The notes: generated by a model not told the origin, from the letters alone. A stretch of DNA of 64,000 bases from Amyloporia xantha (GCA_036971615.1 JAYKKR010000009.1:186001-250000); one strand, 5' to 3'. Shown: positions 38,159-50,722, counted from the first letter of the stretch. Made by a program: numbers and translations.

Positions 38159-39949
38159 ATGACTCCCACTAGGCCGCTGCCCGACGAGCGACCCCGCCAA
38201 AGCGTCGCCAATCTTATTGGCCGATTTGAGCAGCAGACGAAGCGTCAGTCCGTCACTCCCACCACGCCGTCACGTACTACGAGCGTCGCGTCCCACATCA
38301 CCGGTGATTCGGCGAAGGAGGAGCTTAAGGAGAAGCGCGAATGGCCGCCAAAGCCCAAGACAACTCCCGCTGATGGTTCGGAGGAAGATGCGAGTCGTGG
38401 GATTGAGGACAAGGGGAGGCCGGTGCTGTCGGCAATTATGACTGCCGCGCAAGATGTACCGACATCGGATTCTGCACCATCACCACCAGAGACGGCTGTC
38501 CCAGTGCCCAAACCTGCACCAGCACGGCAGTCTAGCGTAGGTACGACCGCTGCATCAACACGGACGCCTAGCACACCGAGCAAGACGACATCAGGTAGGC
38601 CGAGCACCACTACTACCCGCACTCCCGCGCGCAATACAGTCAAGTCTCCGCCCACCTCCTTCCATGCGGCGCCTTCCAGCTCCACATCATCGACGCCGGC
38701 CAAGTCGTCCACCACCAACAAGCCTACTTCCACTTCCGCCTCTACCCCATCCCGACCCCGTCCCTCGTCGCGTGCTTCCCACACCCCGGCCCGCGCGAAG
38801 ACGCCTTCCTTGCGCCCGAAAACGCCCTCTGCCGCCACGACCGTAGCACACACGCCTTCCCGCCCAAAGACGCCCGCCTCGGGGCTGTTCGCGCCAACAG
38901 CGGCCTCGCTCGCGAAAGCACGTAATACCGCGTCGCCTCCGCCGACTCCTGTGCGGAAGCCGTCTTCGGGCCCGGGTGTGATGGAGCGGCTGAGCAAGCC
39001 GACTGCGGCGAGCCTGAGCAAGGCAGTGAGTCCTCCTACACGGGGTACTCCGACGAGAGGGGCGGTAAGGGGGGCGGCCAGAGGTGCAGCGGTTAGGGGG
39101 ACGGCGGCCACAAGAGGAGCTGCGTCCACTAGAGGAACAGTGTCTGCGAGGGGGACGACGGCGACGCGGGGAGCTGCGGCGAAGACGAGAGGCGCTACAA
39201 CGGCAGGTCCAAAGGCGAAGGCTGCTGCTGCCCCGCCGGCATCAGCACCAGTGCACGAACCCGCACCCGAACCCGAAGAGGTCGCCGAGGAGCACCATGA
39301 CTCTGCGGAAGAGCCGGATAGCCTTGCCAGTCCTGTCGAGCACGTCGAGATCGAAGACACGCACGGGCATGAGAGCTCGGAGGGCACGCTGATCGACGAA
39401 CCGGAGGCTGTTTCGACAGGGCTGACGCAGGAGCTTGGGGTGCACGAGGCTGCGGAGGAGACTGCCGAAGCGATACTGAATACTAAGCAAGAGGAACTGG
39501 ACGCAGCGGCCGCGGAGGTAGTGCTACCGCATGAGGAAGAGGAGTCAGACCCGATCGAGGACGAGGATAGGGCGGAGCCTGACACGACGGAGACGCATGC
39601 TGAGGGTGATGCTGAGCTGCTTGTTGCGGCAGAGCCAGAGGCTGAGCCTGAACAGCAAGAGGACATCCCTCCTACCGAGGAACACGCGGAGACTGAAGCC
39701 CACGGCGCCGAGCAGGCTGAGGTAGAAGCGCCTCCAGACAAGGAGGATATCATCGCTGCCGAGCCAGAGTCTGGGGCTGCACATGAGCCTGAGGGCGCGC
39801 ACGCAAACGGAAATACTACTCCGACGCCTGTAGGCGGGGGCGGCACAGATCTTGAGGATATCATCAACATGTTGGAGGCAAAGCCCCGTATACGGCCAGT
39901 GAGCGCCATCATACCAGACGAGGTGATGGAGATTCCGGACGAGGATTAG
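38159..39949 (+). CDS. Disordered Ser/Thr/Pro/Ala-rich protein, unknown function
   Basis: A single 596-codon exon. No catalytic domain is seen. Residues 1-30 contain a conserved-looking helix (RQSVANLIGRFEQQTKRQS). Residues about 100-290 are rich in TPSRPKTP and KTPSLRPKTP motifs, a pattern of proline-directed kinase sites. Residues about 295-350 are Arg-Gly-Ala repeats (ATRGAAS, RGTVSARG) that could bind RNA or microtubules. From about 360 to 560 the protein is strongly acidic, and it ends in a short helix LEDIINMLEAKPRIRPVS. The composition suggests a cytoskeletal or scaffold protein, but this is inference. The opposite strand holds a 555-codon open frame that I regard as a shadow of the high GC content. 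Confidence 0.85.
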   Translation: MTPTRPLPDERPRQSVANLIGRFEQQTKRQSVTPTTPSRTTSVASHITGDSAKEELKEKREWPPKPKTTPADGSEEDASRGIEDKGRPVLSAIMTAAQDVPTSDSAPSPPETAVPVPKPAPARQSSVGTTAASTRTPSTPSKTTSGRPSTTTTRTPARNTVKSPPTSFHAAPSSSTSSTPAKSSTTNKPTSTSASTPSRPRPSSRASHTPARAKTPSLRPKTPSAATTVAHTPSRPKTPASGLFAPTAASLAKARNTASPPPTPVRKPSSGPGVMERLSKPTAASLSKAVSPPTRGTPTRGAVRGAARGAAVRGTAATRGAASTRGTVSARGTTATRGAAAKTRGATTAGPKAKAAAAPPASAPVHEPAPEPEEVAEEHHDSAEEPDSLASPVEHVEIEDTHGHESSEGTLIDEPEAVSTGLTQELGVHEAAEETAEAILNTKQEELDAAAAEVVLPHEEEESDPIEDEDRAEPDTTETHAEGDAELLVAAEPEAEPEQQEDIPPTEEHAETEAHGAEQAEVEAPPDKEDIIAAEPESGAAHEPEGAHANGNTTPTPVGGGGTDLEDIINMLEAKPRIRPVSAIIPDEVMEIPDED

Positions 39950-41298
39950 GGTGGAAAGCGAACGGGTATCCTCAATTGGAAGGGGGAATGGGAATTGGAA
40001 AAGAAGACATTAATGATTGCTCGCGGCGGTAGGCACCCTGTCTCACGTCACGAAATCTTTCCTGCTATATCGCGATCGCTCGTCCCGTTCTTCGTTTTAT
40101 AGTGATCCAGACTTGTATATTCCGAATTATCTCAGCACTCCAGATCTCATCGATACCACACAGTCAAAATGCCAACGTTAAAACGTTAAAAACGTTAATC
40201 GCTCGTTCTTGAAGCCGGACTTGGATACCGTAATTGTCCGTCGTAGTCGTTCACTTTTTGAACTGCATCGTTGTCTCTTTCCTCAAACGAGTTTTGCCCC
40301 TACCTGCTACCTGTCCTCCTAATTCCTCCGCGTAGATCGACGGGCCCGCTTGGAATGTCGATATCATCTCTTGCACTACCTAAGTACCTTAATGTTAACC
40401 ACGTTTTCCATGTGTTTCAACTTGTTCCTTCTCCGCGGTGCAATCCCAAGTCCAGAAACACTATTGCTTAGTCGAGCGCCGGCGGCAAATCTTATGACTG
40501 GGTATTGAAGAGTACTGTGTAGCACTGGAATTACACTGAAAATTGACAGCGTGAATCCCATTTTCTTTCTCACTGAGGCATGATCACGCATCCAACGACT
40601 CTGCGACCAAATGTCTCGAACGATAACAGCACACATACACGTATATACATACAACGACAGCCCTACAAGTACATTTGCTAAACCAATAATTTATACAGTA
40701 CCAATGAACAAGAGGCCGAGGCCTGTCAAAATCGAACGAAACCAGATTCAATCGTACATACATACACGGCTCGAGCCTGGGGTCCATTATGGTGACAATG
40801 TTACAGAGTTATACTTCCGTACGCGGTGATGTACTTTGTGTGTGACGGTGGGGCGGAGATTGGGGCGATCGGGGGAGATTGGAGGCGGCAACGAATAATA
40901 AAGTCGAGAGGGAGACAGGCGCACCATGCGCAAGGGATATGTGCAGCGAACGCATGGCAGGCTCAGCGGAGATTGTGTGCGCTGATTGGTGTCGAAGATA
41001 CAGGAAGAGAGACAGATTTGTAGTCCGGAGATAAGACGCGCGACAAGCAGAAGTAGACGCATTTTGGAAAACCTCGGCGGTCGAAGTATACGAGGATTTC
41101 AGAGGTCGATAATACAGCCAGGAGGGAGGGATGAGACAATGCGAATTCAGAGGAGTGAGACGATATGGCGAGATCAAGAGCACACGAGCGTCGAACGAGT
41201 AAGATGACACGATAACCATCCCAACGACCGAGACGATCAAGAAATCCGAAATGACGAGGAATCAATGAGGTGATGCATGCATGACGCCATGGCCACCC
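39950..41298. other. Intergenic, no gene recognised
   Basis: The 3' UTRs of the genes at 38159 (+) and 41299 (-) converge here. Short open frames have no recognisable domains. Confidence 0.55.
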
Positions 41299-42121
41299 TC
41301 AATTGAAGCCATCGAAGTGCCCCTTCAGGATGCGCTCACCCATAGGGGACGGCGCACGCGGGGGACGGGGCGTGCCAGGATTCAGCGTGTTCGCACGACG
41401 GGGCTTGCGCGGCGTCTGCGCATTCTGCATCGTCGGCGTTGATGAGTTCGGCGGCGTGCCGCTCCGCTCCATCTGTGCACCAGCGCCGCCAGATGGCTTG
41501 AAGGGCGGGATCTGTGGCTAAAGAGGAGGGTAACGAATTAGGGATGTCGGGATGAAAATGGCGGGCGGTGCCACTCACCCTGCCTAACGCTCCGCCGAGA
41601 GACAGACGGCGTAGGACACCTGCCGCCCTGTCCTGCTGGTCAGTGGGAGCGGCGACGGGGGGCTGAGCAAACCGCTCGCTCGTCGTCCACGCGGTGCTTG
41701 CACGACGACCATGCTTGGTCGGCACCGCAGCCTGTCCCTCGGACATCTCATCGTCTGTGAATACCAATTCGGATGATCATCAGATTGAGTCCAGACACAG
41801 CGCGATAGGCAAAGAAGCCCTACCTTCGACTACGGGAGGCCCGAAGTTCCGCCGCAAGGGAAAGGTGTTCGTGGGCGACTTCGCAGTGGGCGAAGTCTGG
41901 CCCAGGAAGTAGGAAAAGATAGGAGACGAGGGTGAGAGCGGCGAGATGCGCGGGGGCACTCCCGTTGCTGGTGTTGGGAAGGGTCCAGAGGACGAGTAAG
42001 GAGTTGTAGGCGACGCGGATGACTCTGAAGACTCGGAAACAGATTCTGAGCGACGGCGACCGTGGTGTCCCTCGAATGAGATGGGTTGAGTGGGAGTGTT
42101 GTTGCTGCCGACAGGGGCCAT
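41299..42121 (-). CDS. Ser/Pro-rich conserved hypothetical protein
   Basis: Three exons, 41824-42121, 41579-41754 and 41299-41517; 693 nt, 230 aa, all junctions in phase (donors GTAGGG and GTGAGT). It is disordered, with clusters of Ser-Pro/Thr-Pro (PRISPLSPSSPIFSYFLGQ), basic-Ser motifs RRRSES, GRRAST and LRRLSLGG that look like AGC-kinase or 14-3-3 type sites, and a conserved-looking C-terminal tail MGERILKGHFDGF. I recognise the pattern as a small protein found across Agaricomycetes but know no function. Phosphoregulated signalling is a guess from the motifs. Confidence 0.75.
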
Positions 42122-44306
42122 TGACAGAAAATATGCGCTAGAGAACGACGATGAGGGGACACTGGTGGTGAGATGATGGGAAAGAGAGCGGAAGAGTGTG
42201 TTGGGAAGGACGAAGAGGAGACGAGCTTAAGAGGAGGATGTACAAGCTCCGATCAAATGGTGCGTAAAGACGTCTATTTGATGCTCGGTGTTGTCCATCT
42301 CCAATCCGCTGTAGAGTTTACTCCGCCCCTCCACACACCTCCTTCCTATTCCACCACCCAGGCCTTCCGCTATCGTGCTGATTATGCCGTAGCAAGATAC
42401 CGCTCGTCTCCACCTCCTACTCCTCTCTCCCAGGAACGCTAGCACAGCATGTCTGCCGTCTAGCAACCATCGGTCTGCTTTCAAATTCTGGCTGCGACTG
42501 GTCAGACCGGGGGGAGGTCTCGTACAGGCCAGAGTCGGCTGAGGACCTAACCAGACTCGGCGTGCACGTGCCTTACCCCGCATTCCCTTCTCTGTGTTCT
42601 GCCGAGAGATGCCTGCGCTTCCGCAGGTCACAGGGCCCGCGAGCTATTCGCAGCCTCCTCCATTCTGAGCACATCCGACCCCGCGCATCGGTAACAGCTG
42701 CGCTTCTGCTCAATAGCCCTGTCCAACCTCCCGGCGCCCCTTCGCCTTCCGCCGCAACTGCAACGCGAATCTACTGGACACGGTAGGAAGACATGTGCGT
42801 AGACTGGGTAACGCCCGCATATCTCCACTCGAGCACGCCTATCTTCAACGCCGCCTCGGGTTTCGAGGGATGAATGGGAAACCTACTCCCGTGCGCCGAG
42901 GGAATTTGTCTTGCGTGTCGCGGTTCATCCAGATGCGTCTGACACCGCGGTCTAGCACCTGGTCCGGCGTATGACATCAAACAATGAAGCGATTAACTCT
43001 CGCCCTCACGGGCAACGTGCTAGCAGCTCTCGGGGTGCAACGCTTTCACAGCGCAGACAGACTTCCGTATTGCAGCGTGGTGTACCTGACCTTCATCCGA
43101 GTGTGGGCGCTGGATCTCTATCAGCGGGCGACGATAGAAGTGACGACTGCTACGCGACAAGCCTTCTCACCGGCAAGTACCCTGTAGGACGCACGATTTT
43201 CATGCAGTCCGTACGTACATCCCATCAGATGACTCCGACTTTGACAAGCTGCATCGCAGTCTCCGTCCCGAGAATGTCATAACGCTGGGGTACAAGGCCG
43301 TCTGACCAAATTTCAGGGGCGCTCACTTCGCGCTTGATAATACAAACTCATCGAACGAGTGTCTGGCAAAGGTCCGTTGGTCCATAAGCGCGGAAACACA
43401 ACTGTCACACTGGCCAATGTCCTATCTGTCAAACGCCGGGAACGGAACTCGCAACTAAGATCATGTACAATTCTGCCCAGCGACGCCAAAATGAGACTGA
43501 AAGACCCGAGTAGACGCAAGATCGAGGTGAACGTACGTGAAAATCCGATGGGGTAAGCATGTCTGCGACTCTGTTCGGCCATCACGTAGACCCTGAACTC
43601 TGAACGGAGGCCGCGCAAATAGCCAAGAGTGGTCAATAATGACTTGCGTGCGCTCGTTAACGTCCTGGACCTGCAAAGCACGTGTTTCGCACACACACGC
43701 GTTTGCGACTTCTGCTGATCATGGAGATCATTGTGCAGACGACGGACGCAAGGCACACTGCAGACAAACTAGGATGCTGTTTCTCTGAAGATGGGAGGTA
43801 TTGCTATATGGATCGGCAAAGGAGAGCATGAGCGGGGCGAGATAAGCAGAAGCGAGGACGTACGCAAACCGTGGAATGAGGAATGGAAATACGACTGACC
43901 TTGATGAAGATAGGGTCAAGGGAATTGGTGATTCTCGAGTTGCACGTACATACTATGCATCATGGAAGGATATTCCGGTATGAACTATCATCCCTAGCAG
44001 CTGAAGCTGCAGTCGAAGCCGCAGTGACTGCAAGTGAAAGTCATTCAGCTCGAACGAGGAAAGAAGTCGCTTTATCCGATGCAGCATGAAGCAACCTCGA
44101 AATTTGAACCAAAAAGCAGCTACATGAAGCAGGAAACCACTTGTTAACGTTGATTGTCGCTAGCCCAACAGGAACTTGGACCATGATAATTCACGTCGAA
44201 CGTAGCCACCATTCCGCGGGGTGAAGTACATGCAGAAGCGGACGGGCACCATACCCAATCAGGCCATTCACCTAGCAGCCACGACAGAACTCAGAAAGAG
44301 AATATC
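42122..44306. other. Intergenic, no gene recognised
   Basis: The first few hundred bases probably form the promoter of the gene ending at 42121. The rest has several short frames on both strands without recognisable domains. Confidence 0.5.
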
Positions 44307-45039
44307 TTACAGCCGTTTGCAGAACATACGGCGTGTGATCGAAATTTCTTTTTTTGGACAAATATATACATTCTACAGTATATCTGTATTAGCTCAGTCA
44401 ATACATGTTGGATTGTCTTGAAAATTGGAGCAATGAAATGGCATTGAAAATCCCGAGGGGATGGTCAGCTCAGAATTTTAAAATAATAAGTTTGAACACT
44501 TCACAAGAGAGGCATCATGTAAACTCAATATATCTGAATTTCTGTGGCTCCTGGGTCTTTCTGGGATTATCCCTGAATATACATTGTCCATACCACTCAT
44601 ATAAAGGGGACTGCCAATTTATTTTGGCTTTTTGTAGCCTGCCCATATGACCTGTGGTTCTTGCACCATTTCATGCCAGATTTCCATCTTTCCAGAAACC
44701 AACAGAAATATTGTACACACAAAATAAATTGGCAGTCCTCTTTATATGAGTGGTATGGACAATGTATATTCAGGGATAATCCCAGAAAGACCCAGGAGCC
44801 ACAGAAATTCAGATATATAGAGTTTACATGATGCCTCTCTTGTGAAGTGTTCAAACTTATTATTTTAAAATTCTGAGCTGACCATCCCCTCGGGATTTTC
44901 AATGCCATTTCATTGCTCCAATTTTCAAGACAATCCAACATGTATTGACTGAGCTAATACAGATATACTGTAGAATGTATATATTTGTCCAAAAAAAGAA
45001 ATTTCGATCACGCGCCGTATGTTCTGCAAACGGCTGTAA
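44307..45039. repeat. Long inverted repeat, two ~320-bp arms
   Basis: Arms 44307-44626 and 45039-44721 are reverse complements with only a handful of mismatches, separated by a 94-bp loop. Each arm contains the same open frame in opposite orientation (MLDCLENWSNEM...), which is how the symmetry shows up in translation. The arms do not resemble any protein family I know. A transcript through the region would fold into a roughly 320-bp hairpin. Origin may be two copies of an element inserted head to head, or a foldback transposon; no clear target duplication is visible. Confidence 0.95.
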
Positions 45040-47503
45040 AGCGCACACAAGAAGCCAAAATCGCCACGCAGATTTATTGCACGTAGCAGCATGTCTGTAC
45101 GAACCACCGACCCGTCCTCCCGACATCCCGTCTCCAGACCTCCAGAGAAGACCCAGAGACAAGCCGAGAAGACAACAGGTGCTAAGACGTCCGGGTTCCT
45201 CTTGACACAGCCCGACACTCGAACGGCCGCGTGGGGTATCGCAGCTATGAGCAACATGGGGAAGATATGGCCGTGTCGCCGCACGAAGAGAACACAAAAA
45301 TTTGGGCGCTCTGTTATAAGGAGGAAGCGTGGGAGAGTTAGGGCAGGCGCGTCGCCACAGCCTGTTTTGGAGATGACCGCCGGCCGCGCCACTATTGCCG
45401 CGCCGTACTACTGTGTGACGATAAACAGTCGATGACCCCAACAAAGCTTTCAGAACAATTTCACAACGTGTGTAGTCCGTCGGATTATTTCCAGGATTTC
45501 GCAACACATTGGAGGATTGTTTCCTCGCTCGCATCTTCGATTTTCAAATGATTGTATCCACCTTGAACAGGCGGTAATTCCTTGCGTTCATCTGATTTCG
45601 AGCTGTATGCTTACACGGCTGGAAGCCTGATTAGGTTGCATCTCTCTCAGATTCTCCTGTAAGTATGAAGAGGAGTCAGCCGCTCAGGCGCCTCGCGTCA
45701 AACTTTCAAAGGATAGCACAGGTATACTGTACAGGTCTCACCCTATTACGTCGATTGCGTGACAACTGCAATGCAGTGTCTGTAAGTCTAATATATGCAC
45801 ACATCTACTTCTGATCAACCCCTTCTCATGCCAGGAATATCCATTGTCACTAGCACGTACTTGCGAGCTACAAGGGCGGGCTTCAGCAGCGAAGAAAGCA
45901 GCAGTTCTAGGAGAATGGCCAGCGTGCATGGCTTCTCCTACAGCCTACGTTCCAGTGACGGGCGTATCCATAATCACCGCTAAGTGGAAAACGCATGTGG
46001 AAGGAGCAATACGGCGAATTCAACAACTTACACGACAATTTATCCTGTTGCATGACATCGACGCCACTCGGAGATAAATTCGGTTACATCGAGATCGATG
46101 ACTGAAATAAAGTGCCCGTGAGACAATGTGCGTACAATGTTTGTCCAGACACGCCAAGGTCACAGCCGTCATGCCATGGCATGTAGTTTTCTGCCGATTC
46201 CTCCTCTAGGTTGACCGACCCGCCAGCGCCGTTTGGGCTGTCCTCCAGCTCCGACTTGGCGCTTACTTGATTACTGTATGACATAATTGTTACTCCTTTT
46301 CGGCGCCTTCATGGTCGGAATGTTTGACAGAATACTAATATATGGCTTACTAGCATACCGAGTAGTGTTTAGGTGCGGTGTCTTGGCGGGAAACATGACG
46401 TGGACTACTCCCAACATTAAACAAGACTTTGCGTGGCATGTGGTCTTCGAAGTCTTGCTAAGCGCTGGCCAACAGCCACGAACCAAATATCATGCACCGG
46501 GGGAAGGATAAGCTCCGACACTTAATTGGCTGTAGAGCTCCTAGTCGTACAGCCTCGATATTTTTCGGAGCGCCTACTTCCGAGCATACTGTCAAAAGGA
46601 TTTCCACAGCCTCATTCGTTCTGAGGACGGTCCCATCTTGATTCAGCTATATGCGTCAAGTGTATGAATAAGTTTCTCCCACCTGCGTATACTTGGATCA
46701 CGAGTGCACGCACACATAAACAGCGAGCTCGAGCAACCCAGACACAAACCGCCAGCGGACGAGGTCAGCCAGCGTGCAGTACAGTCTATTTCCAAGTCTT
46801 GTTTGGCTTCGCGGATCACCATTATCTAAATGCGCCGTGTGCTACAGGGTGAGCACTCGAATCGTTATATTGTGGCAGTCATGTAGAACATACTCGTAAA
46901 CGCATAATCTCTAGATCACTGGAGTGAAAGCAGGCTCGACCTCTGTACTACCTCAAGTTTGTAAAATTCTCTCTCTAATAGTACTTCTTAAGCAGCTAGG
47001 CCTTCCCGTGCTTTCATGTCGAATGTGCGTTGGTTGAATTCCAAGCGGATCAATGCTTCAGCGGCCAATCTTCGAGAAAAGGATCATTCAAGGCGTATTA
47101 TCATCGTCGATGCTCAGAGGGCATCTGTCGTCGCTTGATTCTGATCTGTGAGTACGACCGCGGGCGTTCACAATCTACACACACATTGCTGCAGTGTTCA
47201 GAATATCGAGTAAATTCGTGCTATTTGCTGAAGGCACAGGGACGTAAGGAGATTAGGTAGGGTTATTGTACAGAAGTGCAGCTGTTACCGATGGGCGGGG
47301 CTGGAAATGCTCAGATTGGGGAAGGATGTGAATAGTTTTAGGTGTAAACTAACGGTATAGTAGACGGTGCGAGATAAGACGAGAGACAATTTACAAGTAC
47401 GGTGACTGGGAAAAATAGTGCGAACCGGTGTTTGTATATCACAGGCCACCCCCATTTACGTGCATTGGAGAGACAAGAAATGACACCTCATGGGGGAATA
47501 GGC
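45040..47503. other. Intergenic, no gene recognised
   Basis: Minus-strand frames at 44925-45534 are partly hydrophobic but run into the inverted repeat and match nothing known. 45700-47400 has only short frames. No RNA gene seen. Confidence 0.45.
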
Positions 47504-48632
47504 CTACAAATCTCCAGACGAAGTACCACCACTTGGAACGACGATCCTGTCCATTTGATCGTGAACATTGCTCTGGGATTGCTCTCCATGCAGCTCCAGC
47601 TCAGAGGCCACATGAGCCGCACCGTGCTCTCCATGTCCCTCGACGCCATGGAGAATATCCAACCCAGAAAAAGTCAAAATCGCGGTGAAGAGATGAAGGG
47701 AACCGGCGACCGCCACGACCGTAACCGCCACACTAGGCCCCACCCATGAGGTGCTTTGGTTTTCAGGCTGCGGGACCTTGCTCCAGAAGAAAACAAGTAA
47801 AGATGCAAAGAAGAAAATCATTGCCCTGTGGTATCATGCGGAAAATAAGCCTCAGTGCAGATATACCTAGTACTAATGAGCATACCAAATCAGCCACGCG
47901 ACCGGGATAGCAAATAACATGGGGGGGCTTCTCCATTCTGAAGACTCTAATTGTTTAGAATTCTACCAAAGCGACCAGGATAAGACACCGTGAATGTGAG
48001 AATGTTAAGACTGTAGTACCTGAAGCCACCTCCGACCCTGTTTGGAACTTTGGACACGATGGAGGTACAGGCCAAATGCAATGGAGGAGACTAGAGAGAA
48101 GAGAATATCCATGAGTGAGATAGCTGCGATCGTACAAGCGATCCGATTGCTGGTAACATCAACAATTTGTGGCAGGGTGGCCATTATACTGTCCATTGGT
48201 GGGGCCCGTAAGTAGAGATAGTACTTAGAGTGGAGAATAATAGACAGCTCACGGCAGAAGAACACCAGAGATACTTCCTGCAACCCCCCATTGTCTCATG
48301 AGATCACCATGGAAGATTATCCAGATGTGATCAAACGTCGCTGGGGAAGCCTCTAAGGCATGCATAGCTTTGTACACAATCTGATAGCGGATGACATGGG
48401 ATTGTACTGGGAAATAGAACAAAAGGATGGTCCGGTACAATGTCGCTAGAATGCTGAGGGCATGCGTTGAAGTCAGGGTTAAACTCGACTGAACTCGGGG
48501 CATTGCGGCCATCGACATTTGATATGTCTGTCTGTAGACGGTCTGCCATGCTGTAATTACGTGCGTAGTGATCAGGTTTTCAAACCGTGTGCTATTGGCT
48601 TGAGGGCCGCGAGGTGTGGCTTGCAGTGACAT
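47504..48632 (-). CDS. Multi-pass membrane protein, unknown function
   Basis: Four exons, 48253-48632, 48020-48188, 47886-47944 and 47504-47825; 930 nt, 309 aa, all phases consistent. Predicted membrane segments lie around LSILATLYRTILLFYF, CTIAAISLMDILFSLVSSIAFG, a long pair PPMLFAIPVAWLIW joined by splicing to AMIFFFASLLVFFW, and VAVTVVAVAGSLHLFTAIL. The N-terminal 45 residues are Thr/Gln-rich and hydrophilic. I believe it belongs to an Agaricomycete-specific membrane family but cannot name it. The C-terminal tail contains a His/Gly/Glu-rich stretch (GVEGHGEHG). The start at 48632 is the first ATG; an upstream ATG at 48783 is in a frame that ends early. Confidence 0.75.
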
Positions 48633-48870
48633 CGCGACTGGTGCTCGAGGACCCAGGCGGACCGAGCGAAGACGTCAAGTAGGAGTGGGCTGGACTCTTG
48701 GACCTTTGGAGGTTTATATACATCGCGTAAGTCTGTACGGTTGCTTTCTGGGCGAGCCGGGAGAGAGAATGGCGGTCCGACATTGCAATGAGTTGCCTAC
48801 TAGTAAGGAAAGTGGTCAGAACGGGCTGAACGTCGGGTCTTCAACTTTGTTATACTATGCCTACCCAGGC

Positions 48871-49492
48871 ACTCGGCACACCCCCCAAGTCGGCAGTAAC
48901 GCAAAAGTAATGTTTTGTCACGGAACGTAACACATGCCGATTTGAAAGTCCACTCAGCTCTCCAAGGACAGAGAGTAGAAGTCATGAAGTCTATTGAAAC
49001 GACCGATTTCCAGTACAGAGGATTCTGTATAGCGACTTCACCGTGGTGGGGTTGTGAAAATTAAAATTAAAATTAGATCTAGTAGACGTATCTAATTAGA
49101 ATTATCTGCCATAGGTTCGAATTCACCTTCATCTCCTTCGCAGCCTCCACGAGGGTCGCATACACTCCATCGGCAAGCCCTTGGAGAGCAGCTTGTATCC
49201 GCGATTCATAGGTAGGATCACTTGAGCTAGCAGACAGTGACTTGCAGTGACGCAAAGCACTTGGGTTTCAAAGTACGACTAAAGTCCGCTGCAGACGAGT
49301 GACTGACTGGCGTGACAAACGGCCCAACTGCTCGAAAGGAAGGGAATCCTGAACAACTCATCCCTTCGCTTTCGTTCAAGCTCAGTATGAAAGTGGGCAT
49401 ACGAAAACCTAGGTATATATGAAGTCACTAAGCAAATCGACATAGTTGAAGCATGATATGGCGGGTCTGCCGACTTGGGGGGTGTGCCGAGT
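48871..49492. mobile_element. 622-bp element with 26-bp perfect terminal inverted repeats
   Basis: 48871-48896 and 49467-49492 are perfect reverse complements (ends ACTCGGCACACC...). The interior encodes nothing recognisable. This is the structure of a non-autonomous DNA transposon. I could not define a target-site duplication by eye. Confidence 0.7.
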
Positions 49493-49567
49493 CGGCCGTG
49501 AGCCCGGTTCCCCGCATTGACCCTGGGTGTGGTGCTCTGGTGGCGGGGTGCTGTTAGTCTCGGCTCT

Positions 49568-49728
49568 AGACGTTCTCCACTGCTCTCTGCACTAGATCCG
49601 AGTCTCCCTGCGATGCTCAGTCACTCTGACTTGCGGAGTTTGAAATGGATCTCGAATAGATCTCGAAGGTTTTGAGAATTCACACGGGGGACAATTAGCG
49701 CCGGTGCAGAGAGCAGTGGAGAACGTCT
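49568..49728. repeat. 25-bp perfect inverted repeat, 161-bp span
   Basis: 49568-49592 and 49704-49728 are exact reverse complements (AGACGTTCTCCACTGC...), enclosing 111 bp. It lies 75 bp after the larger inverted-repeat element and may be a MITE or a stable stem. Confidence 0.8.
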
Positions 49729-50259
49729 GGTGTATGTACTTCGTCGCGAAATCGATGCTAGGTGACAGACGTGACAGCACGTGATGTGGACAAATTATGT
49801 AATGAATTTATTGCTGGGTGTGCTATGCGCTGCTATAGCCGACACACTGCTGGATTGACAATAATAGCTTTAAAAAGGGGCAGCACGAAGGGTTGCCCCA
49901 TCCCGCTCCAGCAATGCAGAGTAAAATGATATCGAATTGTTCCTCATAAAAAGCGAGGCTAATCACGTTATGTGGCTGAGGTCATGGCGAACCTCACCAG
50001 ATTGTCAGATAGCGCTATACCGCCGCGAGAGTATGGATGTCAATCCTCAGGTTATCATAGTAAACGACTTGAGCACTCAAGCTATTCAAGCTCAAAACGA
50101 CGCTGTCCAGCCAGCCACCTCCCAGAGAACGCGGAAGACATGTTACGACCACGTGATAATTGTGACTGAATGTCACCTACGTGCAAAAACGCGACCAAAT
50201 GCACCAGACGTTCTGGAGACGAGCGATTGTCCTCGTCCCTGAACGGCGTGGGAACGAGA

Positions 50260-50510
50260 CTAGGGTGCTGCGTGCTTCGCCTGCGGCATCTTCAGAAATG
50301 TGGCGCTGTACGCACTGCCAAACAGTTGTAGCAGCGCCCCCAAGGCATTCTTTCGCGTTCGCCTTCTGCTGTCTTGGGAAGGGCGTATACGCTTCATGCT
50401 CCGTGCCTTCCGACTCATCCAGTGATCGACAACTTCGCTCGCAACGTCATTGGACGGAAGATGACGTAGTTGAGCATCAGGAAAAACCCTCCGGTATAAT
50501 GAAGTAGACA
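50260..50510 (-). pseudogene. Probable F-box N-terminus relic, interrupted
   Basis: The minus strand near 50460-50505 reads like the start of the F-box gene at 12143 (FLMLNY against FLSLNYDVL, with about 17 of 20 matching bases). A second short match to the F-box helix region may lie near 50270-50310. About 150 bp of GC-rich DNA separate them; that insert shares a segment of about 34 bp (50351-50384) with the insert beside the F-box relic at 8508-8541. The signal is short, so the call is tentative. Confidence 0.4.
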
Positions 50511-50722
50511 TTTCAATAATTAGCTGGTTTCTCCATAATTATCTGATATTATCCTATTATACATATTCCGTGGCAGTACGTCAAACTAGCGGTCCCCCCT
50601 GCGTATGCTGGGTAATAAAGCACCTTTCTTACAGTTTTTCACTATATTCCTCCACTTTCAAACCTTTTTAGCTGCACTTTCTACACATTAATCACGCAAT
50701 ATAATTGAGAAAAACTGCTTGA

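Noticed and set aside
38245..39912. A 555-codon open frame on the minus strand
   Set aside because: It is antisense to the Ser/Thr/Pro/Ala-rich gene, is made of Ser/Ala/Val low-complexity sequence and reflects GC-rich codon positions; no family motif is present.
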